Shown one piece after another: positions 35,388-43,647 of a stretch of 47,273 nt of DNA. The notes beneath the pieces are model-generated. The model was not told the DNA's origin, did not search any database, and saw only the letters and a list, made by a program, of their open reading frames with translations. The position numbers were made by a program, and so were the translations under genes. The stretch is from Candidatus Cloacimonadota bacterium (GTDB lineage Bacteria > Cloacimonadota > Cloacimonadia > Cloacimonadales > JAJBBL01). The stretch is from the NCBI GenBank assembly GCA_019429305.1, contig JAHYIR010000014.1:1-47273 (forward strand), given 5' to 3'. Every line of letters starts with the position of its first letter. The stretch's first letter is position 1.

Positions 35388-37365
35388 TGCCGTTACCCCC
35401 TCTGATTTCTTTCCTAACCAGCTTCTCTAATTCTGTTAGTGGGATGTTACCGAGAGCATCCTTTCTTAGTCTTCCCATAATCCAGTCCCTCTCAGCCAGA
35501 GGTTGGTACTTTGATTTATGCTTAAATGCCTGATACATCTGGTGCAGGATCGGAATTTCCTTTATGATCTCATCTCTGCTTATTTTATTGTATCCTACGA
35601 GTGTGAGTAGTGACGAGAAGAGCATTTTTGGGTTTTCATACAGTATCGGTAAAATCTCATAGATAATGTCGAAAGCGATATCTTTTGTGGTAATGAAGTT
35701 AATTAATTCCGAGATCCTTTCCGGTTTGAAAGGCAAGGGTCTGTCACCTTGCAGGGATCTCAGATTATGAGCAAACAACAGGGCAACCTTTTTGGGCGGT
35801 AGATTATTATCTTCCGAAATCTTAGATATTACCGGCATCAGGTTATTCCTTAAAATATAGGTATAAGCATCCTGAGGAACAGTCCATTCGGCAAGCTGTT
35901 CAAATCTTTGATGAACCTCTATCGGCAGATTCTTTCTCGCTTCTTCTATCATGTCCGAGGAGATGGAGATTGGTTTAGAATCTGTATCGGGATACATTCT
36001 GTCAGCACCGGGAAGAACCCTTTCAAAGATATTAGTGCCGTTCGCTAAAGACTTTCGTGTCTCATTCGGGACACCACGAAAAGCGAGTAAACATCTCTCC
36101 TCTATGGTCTCAATAGCTGTCTTAAGATCATCTTCGTGTGTCCAGAAGAGAATCTGGGCATCATCTTCGGATGCTTTAAGAATCCGGGCTATTTCCTGCC
36201 ATTCATCAGGGCTGATGGTAGGAGTTAATTCCTCGGAATGGAACATATTCGGTTTCTCGAGACAGGGTATGACCTTCAACCTGTCGGATATCTCGTCGGC
36301 AAAAGTACGCCCCTGCTGGGTGAAGAATGATAAGATGTTTCTAAAACGGGGAAGATTAACAGAGATAAGCAGCCAGTTTTCTTTGGCTGCCTGCTTGATA
36401 ACGGGGATGTGTTTCCACTTCTGGATCTGGAGCTTCTCATAGCCCACAGACCATTTCTTTTCCTCAACACCTTTATCCTTGAGGGCTTTAACGATCCTGA
36501 GCAGGGCGTATTGACGGAAAGCTTCATTATGAGTAAGGATGGGGATCCAAGAGATGTGTGCCACCCCTTTGATCTCTACTCTTGTTCCTCCGGTTACACT
36601 TACATTTACATCCTGACGTGCTGCTCCGATACCTGTCCTTACTCGCCCTGAACTTCTGGCCAGGAAACGTATATACTGACACGCTTCTGCTGCCTCAAAC
36701 GGGGTTAGCATATCGGGGTAGGTCACCGTTTCGATTAGAGGCATACCCAGTCGATCGGTATAATATGTCCGTGTATGCCGGTGATCTGATACCTCACGGC
36801 AACTATCCTCTTCGATACTGAATTGGATGATGCGGATCTTCCTGCTGGAAATAGGGATCTCACCCTCGATGCCAACTATCGTAGTCCGTTGGAACCCTGT
36901 TGGGATACTGCCGTCGAGATATTGCTTGCGGGTGATATGAAGTTCACCGACGATATTCATCTTGAGCAAGAGTGCGATCTCCATCCCGTAAGCTAATGCT
37001 TCTCTGTTCAGGGGGAAGGGTGGAGTATCGTCTATCTCGTAAGTACAGGCAGTTTCGTTCTTGATCCTGTAAACGATTTGCTTTCTTGTTTTAAACTCCA
37101 TCAGTGCCGTGCCGTCATATTCCCCCAATTCACTGAGAGTCGGTCTCATATGCCGTACGATCTCGGCATCATAGATATCAAGGTCGGAATAGATCCCGGC
37201 AGGGCAGCGACAGAAGAGTTTCCGGGAAGTCAGTAATTGCTGATGTACCTCTAAACCGCATTTGAATCCCAATCTCTTATAGGTGTCCGGCGTTGCCGCT
37301 TTCAGATCTACCCATCCGACCTCTTGTCTGGTCTCTAACCAGTTCTTTTCCCATTGGTTTTGCAT
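35380..37365 (-). CDS. gatE: Glu-tRNA(Gln) amidotransferase subunit E (archaeal type)
   Basis: The 661-aa tRNA-binding kinase/amidase subunit has the GatB/GatE cradle opening FKCGLEVHQQL (about 33-43), a CRCP zinc-type pair and TYEIDDTPPFPLN. EEDSCREVSD and GIGAARQDVNVSVTGG then GTRVEIKG (GatE/GatB signature) follow. An inserted region (about 290-425) is consistent with the AspRS-like GAD domain that separates GatE from GatB. A helical YqeY-like tail (about 510-655) completes it. All parts appear present and the length is slightly above typical GatE. AAAGGAAG precedes the ATG. With GatD it would convert Glu-tRNA(Gln) to Gln-tRNA(Gln). The GatE call over GatB rests on length, insert and gatD partnership. 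Confidence 0.95.
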   Translation of the reverse strand: MQNQWEKNWLETRQEVGWVDLKAATPDTYKRLGFKCGLEVHQQLLTSRKLFCRCPAGIYSDLDIYDAEIVRHMRPTLSELGEYDGTALMEFKTRKQIVYRIKNETACTYEIDDTPPFPLNREALAYGMEIALLLKMNIVGELHITRKQYLDGSIPTGFQRTTIVGIEGEIPISSRKIRIIQFSIEEDSCREVSDHRHTRTYYTDRLGMPLIETVTYPDMLTPFEAAEACQYIRFLARSSGRVRTGIGAARQDVNVSVTGGTRVEIKGVAHISWIPILTHNEAFRQYALLRIVKALKDKGVEEKKWSVGYEKLQIQKWKHIPVIKQAAKENWLLISVNLPRFRNILSFFTQQGRTFADEISDRLKVIPCLEKPNMFHSEELTPTISPDEWQEIARILKASEDDAQILFWTHEDDLKTAIETIEERCLLAFRGVPNETRKSLANGTNIFERVLPGADRMYPDTDSKPISISSDMIEEARKNLPIEVHQRFEQLAEWTVPQDAYTYILRNNLMPVISKISEDNNLPPKKVALLFAHNLRSLQGDRPLPFKPERISELINFITTKDIAFDIIYEILPILYENPKMLFSSLLTLVGYNKISRDEIIKEIPILHQMYQAFKHKSKYQPLAERDWIMGRLRKDALGNIPLTELEKLVRKEIRGGNGNA

Positions 37366-37536
37366 AGTCTTCCTTTGATATGAACCTGAGTAATTTATAT
37401 ACTGGACGAACGGTTTTCATTTTCCCAAATCTCGTCAAGAAAAAGCAAGCGACAGAGATGCTCTATATTGATTTTCCTTCAAGTTTCCCAGCAAACCCAA
37501 AAGGTTTTGAAATTTGTTGGCTATATAACATAAAAA

Positions 37537-37560
37537 TAGTGGGACTAACGGGATTGAAAC
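37537..37560 (-). other. tRNA 3'-end-like fragment (possible attachment-site remnant)
   Basis: On the minus strand the sequence TTTCAATCCCGTTAGTCCCAC resembles the T-loop, the 3' half of the T-stem and the acceptor strand of a tRNA. The 5' T-stem partner (TGTAG) does not pair with CCCGT, and no D- or anticodon arm exists, so this is not a functional tRNA. Such leftovers can mark integration sites. Confidence 0.3.
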
Positions 37561-37669
37561 TACAGAATATTGATACTGTTTATTAACCGATTTAATTAGA
37601 TTCAGCCCTCAAATTTTGGAGAGAGAATAATATTATCAACAACATAAAAATGTTAAATTTTTACTCCTC

Positions 37670-37837
37670 TTATTTCTCATTATTGCTTCTGATGAACCTG
37701 ATCACCCGACCTCCAAATTGTTCTGCGTATTGACCATTAATAAAGGCACTAAAACCGATGAGAGCTACCCCCAGAGCGGCACGAGGTCCAATCTCTTTTA
37801 ATAGAATATTGGAACCTACTAGAAAAAAGCGCAACAA
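37670..37837 (-). pseudogene. C-terminal fragment of an unidentified membrane protein
   Basis: The open frame has no ATG and reads LVGSNILLKEIGPRAALGVA, then LIGFSAFINGQYAEQFGGRV, ending IRFIRSNNEK-stop. It has one hydrophobic segment and a natural-looking basic end, as in the last helix of a transporter, but no start, promoter or upstream domain. I do not recognise the family. Confidence 0.3.
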
Positions 37838-38033
37838 TTACCAGATTGAAGATAAATCTTTTCCAGGAGAACTTATATATTTTATATCCCCTTTTGAAAC
37901 ATAATGATTTGTTTCAATTCAGCTAATTATGGCTAATCAGTCAAGATTAAATTGTTGATTAAGAGCGAAGTTAATTAACTTCATAAATAATGGTGGAACA
38001 TAGCGTGATCGAACCGCCTACAGCACTCCTGCT

Positions 38034-38159
38034 CTATAAGAGACTGATCGTATAGTTGATTAGATAACCGCACAACACTCCGAGATAGTTTCTTCCCTCT
38101 GCTGCAGTCTTCCCGTTCCATTTATTGATTGTGAGTATTTTAGCCAGTTTGCCGATCAT
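38034..38159 (-). pseudogene. Short ORF or gene fragment downstream of cyclase 2
   Basis: The 41-aa frame reads MIGKLAKILTINKWNGKTAA, then EGRNYLGVLCGYLINYTISL. Its composition is protein-like (basic start, hydrophobic end). GAGGA lies too close to the ATG for a normal ribosome site. It is either a small membrane peptide or debris from the same event as 37670-37837. Confidence 0.25.
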
Positions 38160-38183
38160 TCCTCTATTCAAGATAAGATAGAT

Positions 38184-41100
38184 CTATGAATAGTGGTCTT
38201 CTAATTCGGCTCTGTATTTAGTTGTTTTTTCCTGATCACCTAATTCTTCGGCAGTTTTAATTAAATTCTTGATAATTTCAATTGTTTGTTGATTTCTTTT
38301 GCCCAGAGTTTTATCAAATATGGGGAGCGCATCTTCATAATATTGCAGTGTTCTTTTAAGATCCCCTTTCCGGGCATGGATCTTGCCGATACTTTGTAGA
38401 GTATAAGCAGTGTGTATGTGATTCTTGCCGAGTGTTTCATTATAAATTGACAACGCATTTTCCTGATAATTTAAGGCTTTGTCAAGATCCCCTTTACCGA
38501 GATAGATATCACCTATGTTGTGATAGCTGTCTGCTATGCTCGAATGTCTCTCTTCTAATGATTCTCTCTTGATGGTGAGAACCTGTTCATGAAGGCTCAA
38601 AGCCTTATCATATTCACCCTTACCAGAGTAAGCATCACCCAGATAGTATAATGTACCAGCAGTCCGTAAATGCCCCTTTCCAAAAATCTCTTCATCGATG
38701 GATAATGCCTGTTCGTGATAGATCAGGGCATTGTTATTATCATCCTTTTTATGGTAGGATAGACCGATTAAATTAAGAGTAATAGCAATTTGGGGATGCC
38801 GTTCACCCAGGATCTCCTTCTGGACAGAGAGCCCTTTCTCCAGATAAGATAGTGCTGTATTGAATTTTCCAAGGTGAATACAGACATCAGCCATAGTACA
38901 TAGGATTGTTGCAGTACGCGAATGCCCTTCACCAGCAATCTCTTTATAGATTTCATAGCCCTTTTTCAGACAATGCAGAGCTCGATCATACTTACCCATA
39001 AAGGAGTAGTTAAGACCGATATTTACATAACTGTCGGCTGTGGAATAATACTTCTCGCCCAGAAATTCACGCCTGATCGAGAGCGCCTCTTCCATATATT
39101 GCAAGCCTCTGTTCAGATCACCTTTAGATGAGTAAATAGAGCCAATGTTGCACAGGCAATCAGCAACGCTGGGATGTCTCTCTCCGAAGACCTCTTTGAA
39201 ACAGGAGAGACTCTTTTCATAACAGGGTAAAGCGCTGTTATAATCTCCTTTATAGTAGTACACATTACCCATATTCATAACACCTGTAGCAGTTTGTGAA
39301 TGCCTCTCACCCAAAAAGTTCATCCATATTGCCACCGCCTGCTCAATATGAATCATGGCTTTATCGTAGTCACCTTTGGAACAATAGACATTACAGATGT
39401 TATTCAGGGCTATAGCGCTCTTTAACTGCCCCTCCTCAGAGTGCTCACTGTAGATTGATAATGCCTTCTGATAACAGTCCAGAGCCTCATCGTATCTCTG
39501 CTTGTAGCTGCAAACGACACCAATATTGCTCAGGCTGGCAGCGGTTAATAGATGTTTTTCACCGAGCGTGACTTTTCTAATAGACCAAGCCTTGCGGAAA
39601 TAGATCAAAGCATCTTCATAATCACCCCTGTCTCTCTGAAGAACACCTATATCGTTAAAGGTTGAAGCAGTATCCGGGTGCAGCTCACCAAGTACTTCTA
39701 CCCTGATTGCCAGAGCCATCTCATAATAGTATAGCGCTCTGTCATATACCCCCTTATCATGATAAACCGAGCCGACATCATTCAAGCAGTCGGCTGTATC
39801 GGGGTGTTCATTACCCAACGATTCCCTACGAATAGCCAACGCCTCCTCGAAGTACAGCAAAGCCTGATCATACTCACTTCTTGCAAAATATACAGAACCG
39901 ATTTTGCTAAGGATGGCAGCCGTTTCAGCACCTCTTTTGTCATATTGAGCTCGGGTTATACTCAAGGCTGCATCGTAATAATGCATACTCGGAGCGAAGT
40001 GATAACGATCTATTTCAAAATCACCCGCTTTAGTGAAATACAGGAACGCTTTCTCCCGATCTTCCGCTTTATCGTAATGTTGGGCAATCTCGCCAAACAT
40101 AGTTTTATCTTCCGTGTACATTCTCTCCATTACCTCTGCTGCCATCAAATGGAGTCTTTTAAGCTGTTTTTTCAACTGCATATTGTAAACAGCCTCTCTC
40201 AAGATGGCATGGCTGAAGATATATTTAATCTCGCTCAAGGCGTGCCAGATATTCTGCTTTTCCCCAAAATAGAGATGGCTTTTGACTATCAGATCGTTCA
40301 AACTTGCAGAACGGTACTGCATCTTTTCGATCATCTTGCAAAGTACTTCCACGACAAATTCCACACCGAGAACGCTGGCTGCCTGGATCGTTTGTTTTAA
40401 CTCTGAATCGAGTCGGTCCAGGTGTGCCACGATAACACCCTGTAATTCATTAGGTAGTTCTGATGCCTGATCTTTCAGTTCATAACAATTCTCTTGCACG
40501 TCGAGTCTGTTCGTTTCCAACAGATATTTTGTGAGTTGTTCGATTATAAAGGGATTACCCTGAGACAAAGAATATACATATTTACGGAAATCGGGGGTCA
40601 ACTCTTTCTGCAGGATAGTTTTCATCAAATTTGCAGTCTGGGTCTGATTTAGCCCTTCAAGTTTGATAGTTTCGGTAACCACATCGGGGTCAAGCCTTAC
40701 TTGTGGATAACTACCATCATCGATAATCCGTGAAGTCAGGATTATTTTAAAAGGGATATTAGTCGCCCTGCGGGTCAGGATTTGTAGGGTTTCTGCTGAC
40801 TCCTTATCTAACCAGTGTAAATCCTCGATAACCAGAATGACCGGTTTGAAGAGGCACAAAACCTCTATTAACGATTTGAGGGCGAATCCCTTGATTGCAG
40901 GTTTGTATTTCGGCTCAAGATTTGCGTAGATACTACCTTCCCATTCCAGGCCGATCAGCCCTGCCAGAATTGATTCGATTCTATTCAACTCGCTGATTAT
41001 CACCTTACTTTTTGTTAATCTTTTGACCTTTTTCTGGAAGTCAGCCCAATTTTGACGGAAATCTTTACGACGTTCAGAGATAGTACCGACCGAACTTGTA

Positions 41101-42536
41101 GTGAAGAGTTTTCTTACCCAGTACGCATATGGATTCAAGGATTGCCGCTGAATGGAATCGGTTTCTAAAATATAAAAGTCGGTTTTCTTTCCCATTTTCT
41201 TTCGCAATTCGTTGATCAGGCGCGTTTTACCCTGTCCCGCCTCGCCATATAGATAAGTCACACCGGCAAAATTGCCCTGCCGGAGAGGTTCACAACTATC
41301 TACCAGCCTCTTCAACTGGGATCTTCTGCCGATAAGTTTTTTACTATAATGAGGTTTCCTGAGCCAATACTGACCCGGAATCAATTTAAAGACCGTTATC
41401 GGTTTACGAGAGCCCTCAAGTTTAATCCTGTCCAAAACCTCGAAGTTTATCGAGTCACCCGCCTCATCACGAATAGATCTGTCAAGCCAGACCTCACCCC
41501 ATTCTGCTCGCTTCATACAGCTATGAGCAAGGTTAACAGATATCCCGACCGCAGTATATTCCGCACGCTTACTGGAACCGATAAAACCGATATATGATCT
41601 CCCGTGAGAGAGTCCGACTCTGATCTTCTTGCCATACATTAACTGCACCTCTGAAACAAAATCTAAGGCGAAGGTGCAGAATTTCTCATAAGCAACAGGT
41701 GCGCCAAATAAAACTAAGCCGACCCAACCCTGCTCTGAGCAATCTATATTGTTGAAATAACCACCATACTTTTTGCAGAGATCCAATATCTCGCGAATAT
41801 GCTCCTCCTGCGGTTCAGCAAGATTTATGAAGCAGGATAGAACGTCCCGAAATTCACCCTCCGTTTGCAGGTCTGATATCTGCTCAGGTATGAAGAGTTT
41901 CTGAGAGAGGCATCTGTAAGAGACATCGGTCGGGGTATCCGGGAGTTTGGATCCTTTTATGATGTGATAACGTTGATCGATTTGAGTTGAAGTAATGAGT
42001 TTTTTATCATAATTAGTTAGAACATCTTTCTCGATAACTATCCTGTTTGGTTTCGAGCGTCTCCTCGCTTCAACTGATCCTATCAAAGCCTCACCTGAGA
42101 ACCAGTAAACGAATCTCTCTCTGGCAGGTATGATCCTCCATTTTATTACCCCTTTTGAGAGACCTATGCTTGCCGTAATTTCAAAGTCTCCATATTCTGT
42201 TTTATGCTTTCCTCCGCTCAAAAAGAAATCCCTGATTTCGAGAGCAGCATTGATCGAACCATCACCCTTCGCCAGAGGAAAAACTGCCGTAAATGAATCT
42301 ACGGCGAATCCCGAGATGAAACCACCACGTCTCTTTACAGAATCAAAAGATGAACTGAAAAACTTATTTATAGCATTGGTTAAGACCTCTATACTCTCTT
42401 CGGATTGCTTTGACAAAGTAGCAGAAAATTTCGAAAACCCTTGCATATAAACATTCAGGACATAAGCATCAAAGCACCCTGCATATTCTTTTTCTCTCGC
42501 TTTCCTTAGTATCAAATTGGGAACTAAACAACGCAT
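38184..42536 (-). CDS. Paralogue of the sAC-like protein with degenerate cyclase active site
   Basis: The 1450-aa protein is collinear with the 26.5-30.8 kb protein: C1, C2, ATPase and about 14 kinesin-light-chain-type TPRs. The first 341 residues align without any gap. Key cyclase positions differ. The first metal Asp is Tyr (Y30 in VLNVYMQGF), the substrate Lys is Gln (Q269 in CSEQGW) and the transition-state Arg is Ser (S339 in VNLAHS). D80, T328 and N335 remain. The ATPase is intact (GEAGQGKT; VILVIEDLHWLD). I infer a pseudo-cyclase that still binds ATP through the AAA module and proteins through its TPRs, perhaps as sensor or partner of the active paralogue. GGGAGGTAAT gives strong translation. 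Confidence 0.92.
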   Translation of the reverse strand: MRCLVPNLILRKAREKEYAGCFDAYVLNVYMQGFSKFSATLSKQSEESIEVLTNAINKFFSSSFDSVKRRGGFISGFAVDSFTAVFPLAKGDGSINAALEIRDFFLSGGKHKTEYGDFEITASIGLSKGVIKWRIIPARERFVYWFSGEALIGSVEARRRSKPNRIVIEKDVLTNYDKKLITSTQIDQRYHIIKGSKLPDTPTDVSYRCLSQKLFIPEQISDLQTEGEFRDVLSCFINLAEPQEEHIREILDLCKKYGGYFNNIDCSEQGWVGLVLFGAPVAYEKFCTFALDFVSEVQLMYGKKIRVGLSHGRSYIGFIGSSKRAEYTAVGISVNLAHSCMKRAEWGEVWLDRSIRDEAGDSINFEVLDRIKLEGSRKPITVFKLIPGQYWLRKPHYSKKLIGRRSQLKRLVDSCEPLRQGNFAGVTYLYGEAGQGKTRLINELRKKMGKKTDFYILETDSIQRQSLNPYAYWVRKLFTTSSVGTISERRKDFRQNWADFQKKVKRLTKSKVIISELNRIESILAGLIGLEWEGSIYANLEPKYKPAIKGFALKSLIEVLCLFKPVILVIEDLHWLDKESAETLQILTRRATNIPFKIILTSRIIDDGSYPQVRLDPDVVTETIKLEGLNQTQTANLMKTILQKELTPDFRKYVYSLSQGNPFIIEQLTKYLLETNRLDVQENCYELKDQASELPNELQGVIVAHLDRLDSELKQTIQAASVLGVEFVVEVLCKMIEKMQYRSASLNDLIVKSHLYFGEKQNIWHALSEIKYIFSHAILREAVYNMQLKKQLKRLHLMAAEVMERMYTEDKTMFGEIAQHYDKAEDREKAFLYFTKAGDFEIDRYHFAPSMHYYDAALSITRAQYDKRGAETAAILSKIGSVYFARSEYDQALLYFEEALAIRRESLGNEHPDTADCLNDVGSVYHDKGVYDRALYYYEMALAIRVEVLGELHPDTASTFNDIGVLQRDRGDYEDALIYFRKAWSIRKVTLGEKHLLTAASLSNIGVVCSYKQRYDEALDCYQKALSIYSEHSEEGQLKSAIALNNICNVYCSKGDYDKAMIHIEQAVAIWMNFLGERHSQTATGVMNMGNVYYYKGDYNSALPCYEKSLSCFKEVFGERHPSVADCLCNIGSIYSSKGDLNRGLQYMEEALSIRREFLGEKYYSTADSYVNIGLNYSFMGKYDRALHCLKKGYEIYKEIAGEGHSRTATILCTMADVCIHLGKFNTALSYLEKGLSVQKEILGERHPQIAITLNLIGLSYHKKDDNNNALIYHEQALSIDEEIFGKGHLRTAGTLYYLGDAYSGKGEYDKALSLHEQVLTIKRESLEERHSSIADSYHNIGDIYLGKGDLDKALNYQENALSIYNETLGKNHIHTAYTLQSIGKIHARKGDLKRTLQYYEDALPIFDKTLGKRNQQTIEIIKNLIKTAEELGDQEKTTKYRAELEDHYS

Positions 42537-42734
42537 ATTACCTCCCAGAATATCGAAAAGCTCTAAACCATTCTATTTTTGGATAAATATTTATGCAATC
42601 TCATTTCTGTAAAGATATTTTATTATACTCTCATCCCTATTATATATCTCCTCGAGCATAAGCTGTTCGGTCTCTTTCTCAGGTCATTTTGAACTTGATT
42701 ACTTTATATCGTGTTCTGTGGGCAAGAGATATTT

Positions 42735-43181
42735 CTAATACAAGAGCCAGGCGATAGTAGATAAAGTTATATATTTGCTACCATTGACTACATCGAGCTC
42801 GGAAGCAGCCACGAGGAAGTCCTTTCCTCGGTTGTCGGTCAGAGGTTTCAAAATATTAGGGAAGACTTTGCAGAACTTGATTACCATCTGTTGCAGTGAA
42901 TGAAGGAAACACATCGAGAGCAATAATAAAAGGTTCAAATTCTTGAGCCCTGTATAGGACATTAATTGTATCTGCTTAACCGTATCAGGGAACGGTCGTC
43001 TCATCATATCGTGAATCAAACTTGAGATTATACCGCTGCGGGGAGGGATACCGTAATGGAGCAGACTCTTGCTGATAGGGGGCATGGGGTATTTCAGAAT
43101 ATCAATAAGAACGGAAACGGTTAGATAAGCATAAAATCTCTGCAGATGAAAGATTGTGGCACCCGAAGGGTTTATTTGCAT
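42735..43181 (-). pseudogene. Decayed transposase (IS4/IS1634-like) fragment
   Basis: The 148-aa open frame contains VKQIQLMSYTGLKNLNLLLL and then LSMCFLHSLQQM. This resembles the 'hKQ...(I/V)-hS-Y-x-x-LKNLhhLhLL' helix that follows the catalytic Glu in DDE transposases of the IS4/IS1634 type. The preceding segment (RRPFPDTVKQ) looks like a corrupted 'RRW-x-hE-x-hRxhKQ', with Trp and the Glu lost. The N-terminal catalytic Asp region is absent and no terminal inverted repeats were identified. The stretch 42537-42734 holds nothing else clear. Confidence 0.5.
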
Positions 43182-43647
43182 TTGGTTAATGTGTTGTCAG
43201 GTAAGGCATCAGGTACATTTAGGCAATGCTTATTATAAAAAAAACTGGTGTTAGGCAAAAAAAAAATCGAAAAAGCTTGACAGTATTGACGGAAAATATT
43301 CTTGTATCTTTGTAAGCGTCTGCTCAAACAAAACTGTTGTATTAGTTGAGTGTTGAGTAGAACTATTAAACATCAATATCGCAACTGAAACGAGACCATT
43401 GTTAACATTTAGCATATCGAGGTCAAGATGAAGTGCATTTTCTGCGAAAATATCTAAATTGTGTGTCGATATCAAGGATAAGTACGACTATATCGTTAAG
43501 TCCGGGAATACTCGTCAAACATCGCTTACAAATAACCTCTTAGTCGGTAAAGCCAATCGACAATGATCATATCGGGACCTCTCTCTCATTTCTTGTGAGA
43601 TAAACAGTTCCCAGTATTCAAGCTTTAATCCTTTTTGGAGGTTTATC
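43182..43647 (+). other. Leader region upstream of the protease gene
   Basis: This 466-bp region has no convincing gene. An A-tract (43257-43266) and TTGACA (43277-43282) are followed by about 340 nt of leader. CGATAT...ATATCG (43467-43495) can pair, and ATATCGTTAAG (43490-43500) also occurs in the 19.2-kb leader. TTTGGAGG precedes the ATG at 43648. Confidence 0.45.
43277..43307 (+). promoter_or_regulatory. Promoter with A-tract, protease gene
   Basis: TTGACA (43277-43282) is preceded by an A-run and CGAAAAAG, as at 19041. TTGTAT (43302-43307) is a possible -10 at a long 19-nt spacing. Confidence 0.3.

Larger units (their letters stand above)
37366..38183. other. 818-bp degenerate region between gatE and cyclase 2
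   Basis: The region has no intact gene I can support. It contains a tRNA-3'-end-like fragment (37537-37560), two short minus-strand open stretches that look like protein debris (37670-37837 and 38034-38159), and AT-rich sequence in between. A plus-strand open frame at 37380-37586 reads through the tRNA-like fragment and is probably meaningless. Confidence 0.5.

Noticed and set aside
37537-37560. CRISPR-repeat-like ending (GGGATTGAAAC)
   Set aside because: Only one copy is present, with no second repeat at spacer distance and no cas genes. The resemblance to a tRNA 3' end explains it at least as well.
37380-37586. 68-aa plus-strand frame ending VGLTGLKLQNIDTVY
   Set aside because: The 'VGLTG' end comes from reading the tRNA-like fragment backwards, a common false gene. 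There is no ribosome site.
39759-40400. 213-aa plus-strand frame opposite cyclase 2
   Set aside because: It is the antisense shadow of the repeated, codon-biased TPR and ATPase sequence.
43251-43475. 74-aa minus-strand frame
   Set aside because: It starts within and runs against the protease leader, ends in the promoter A-tract and has no family likeness.
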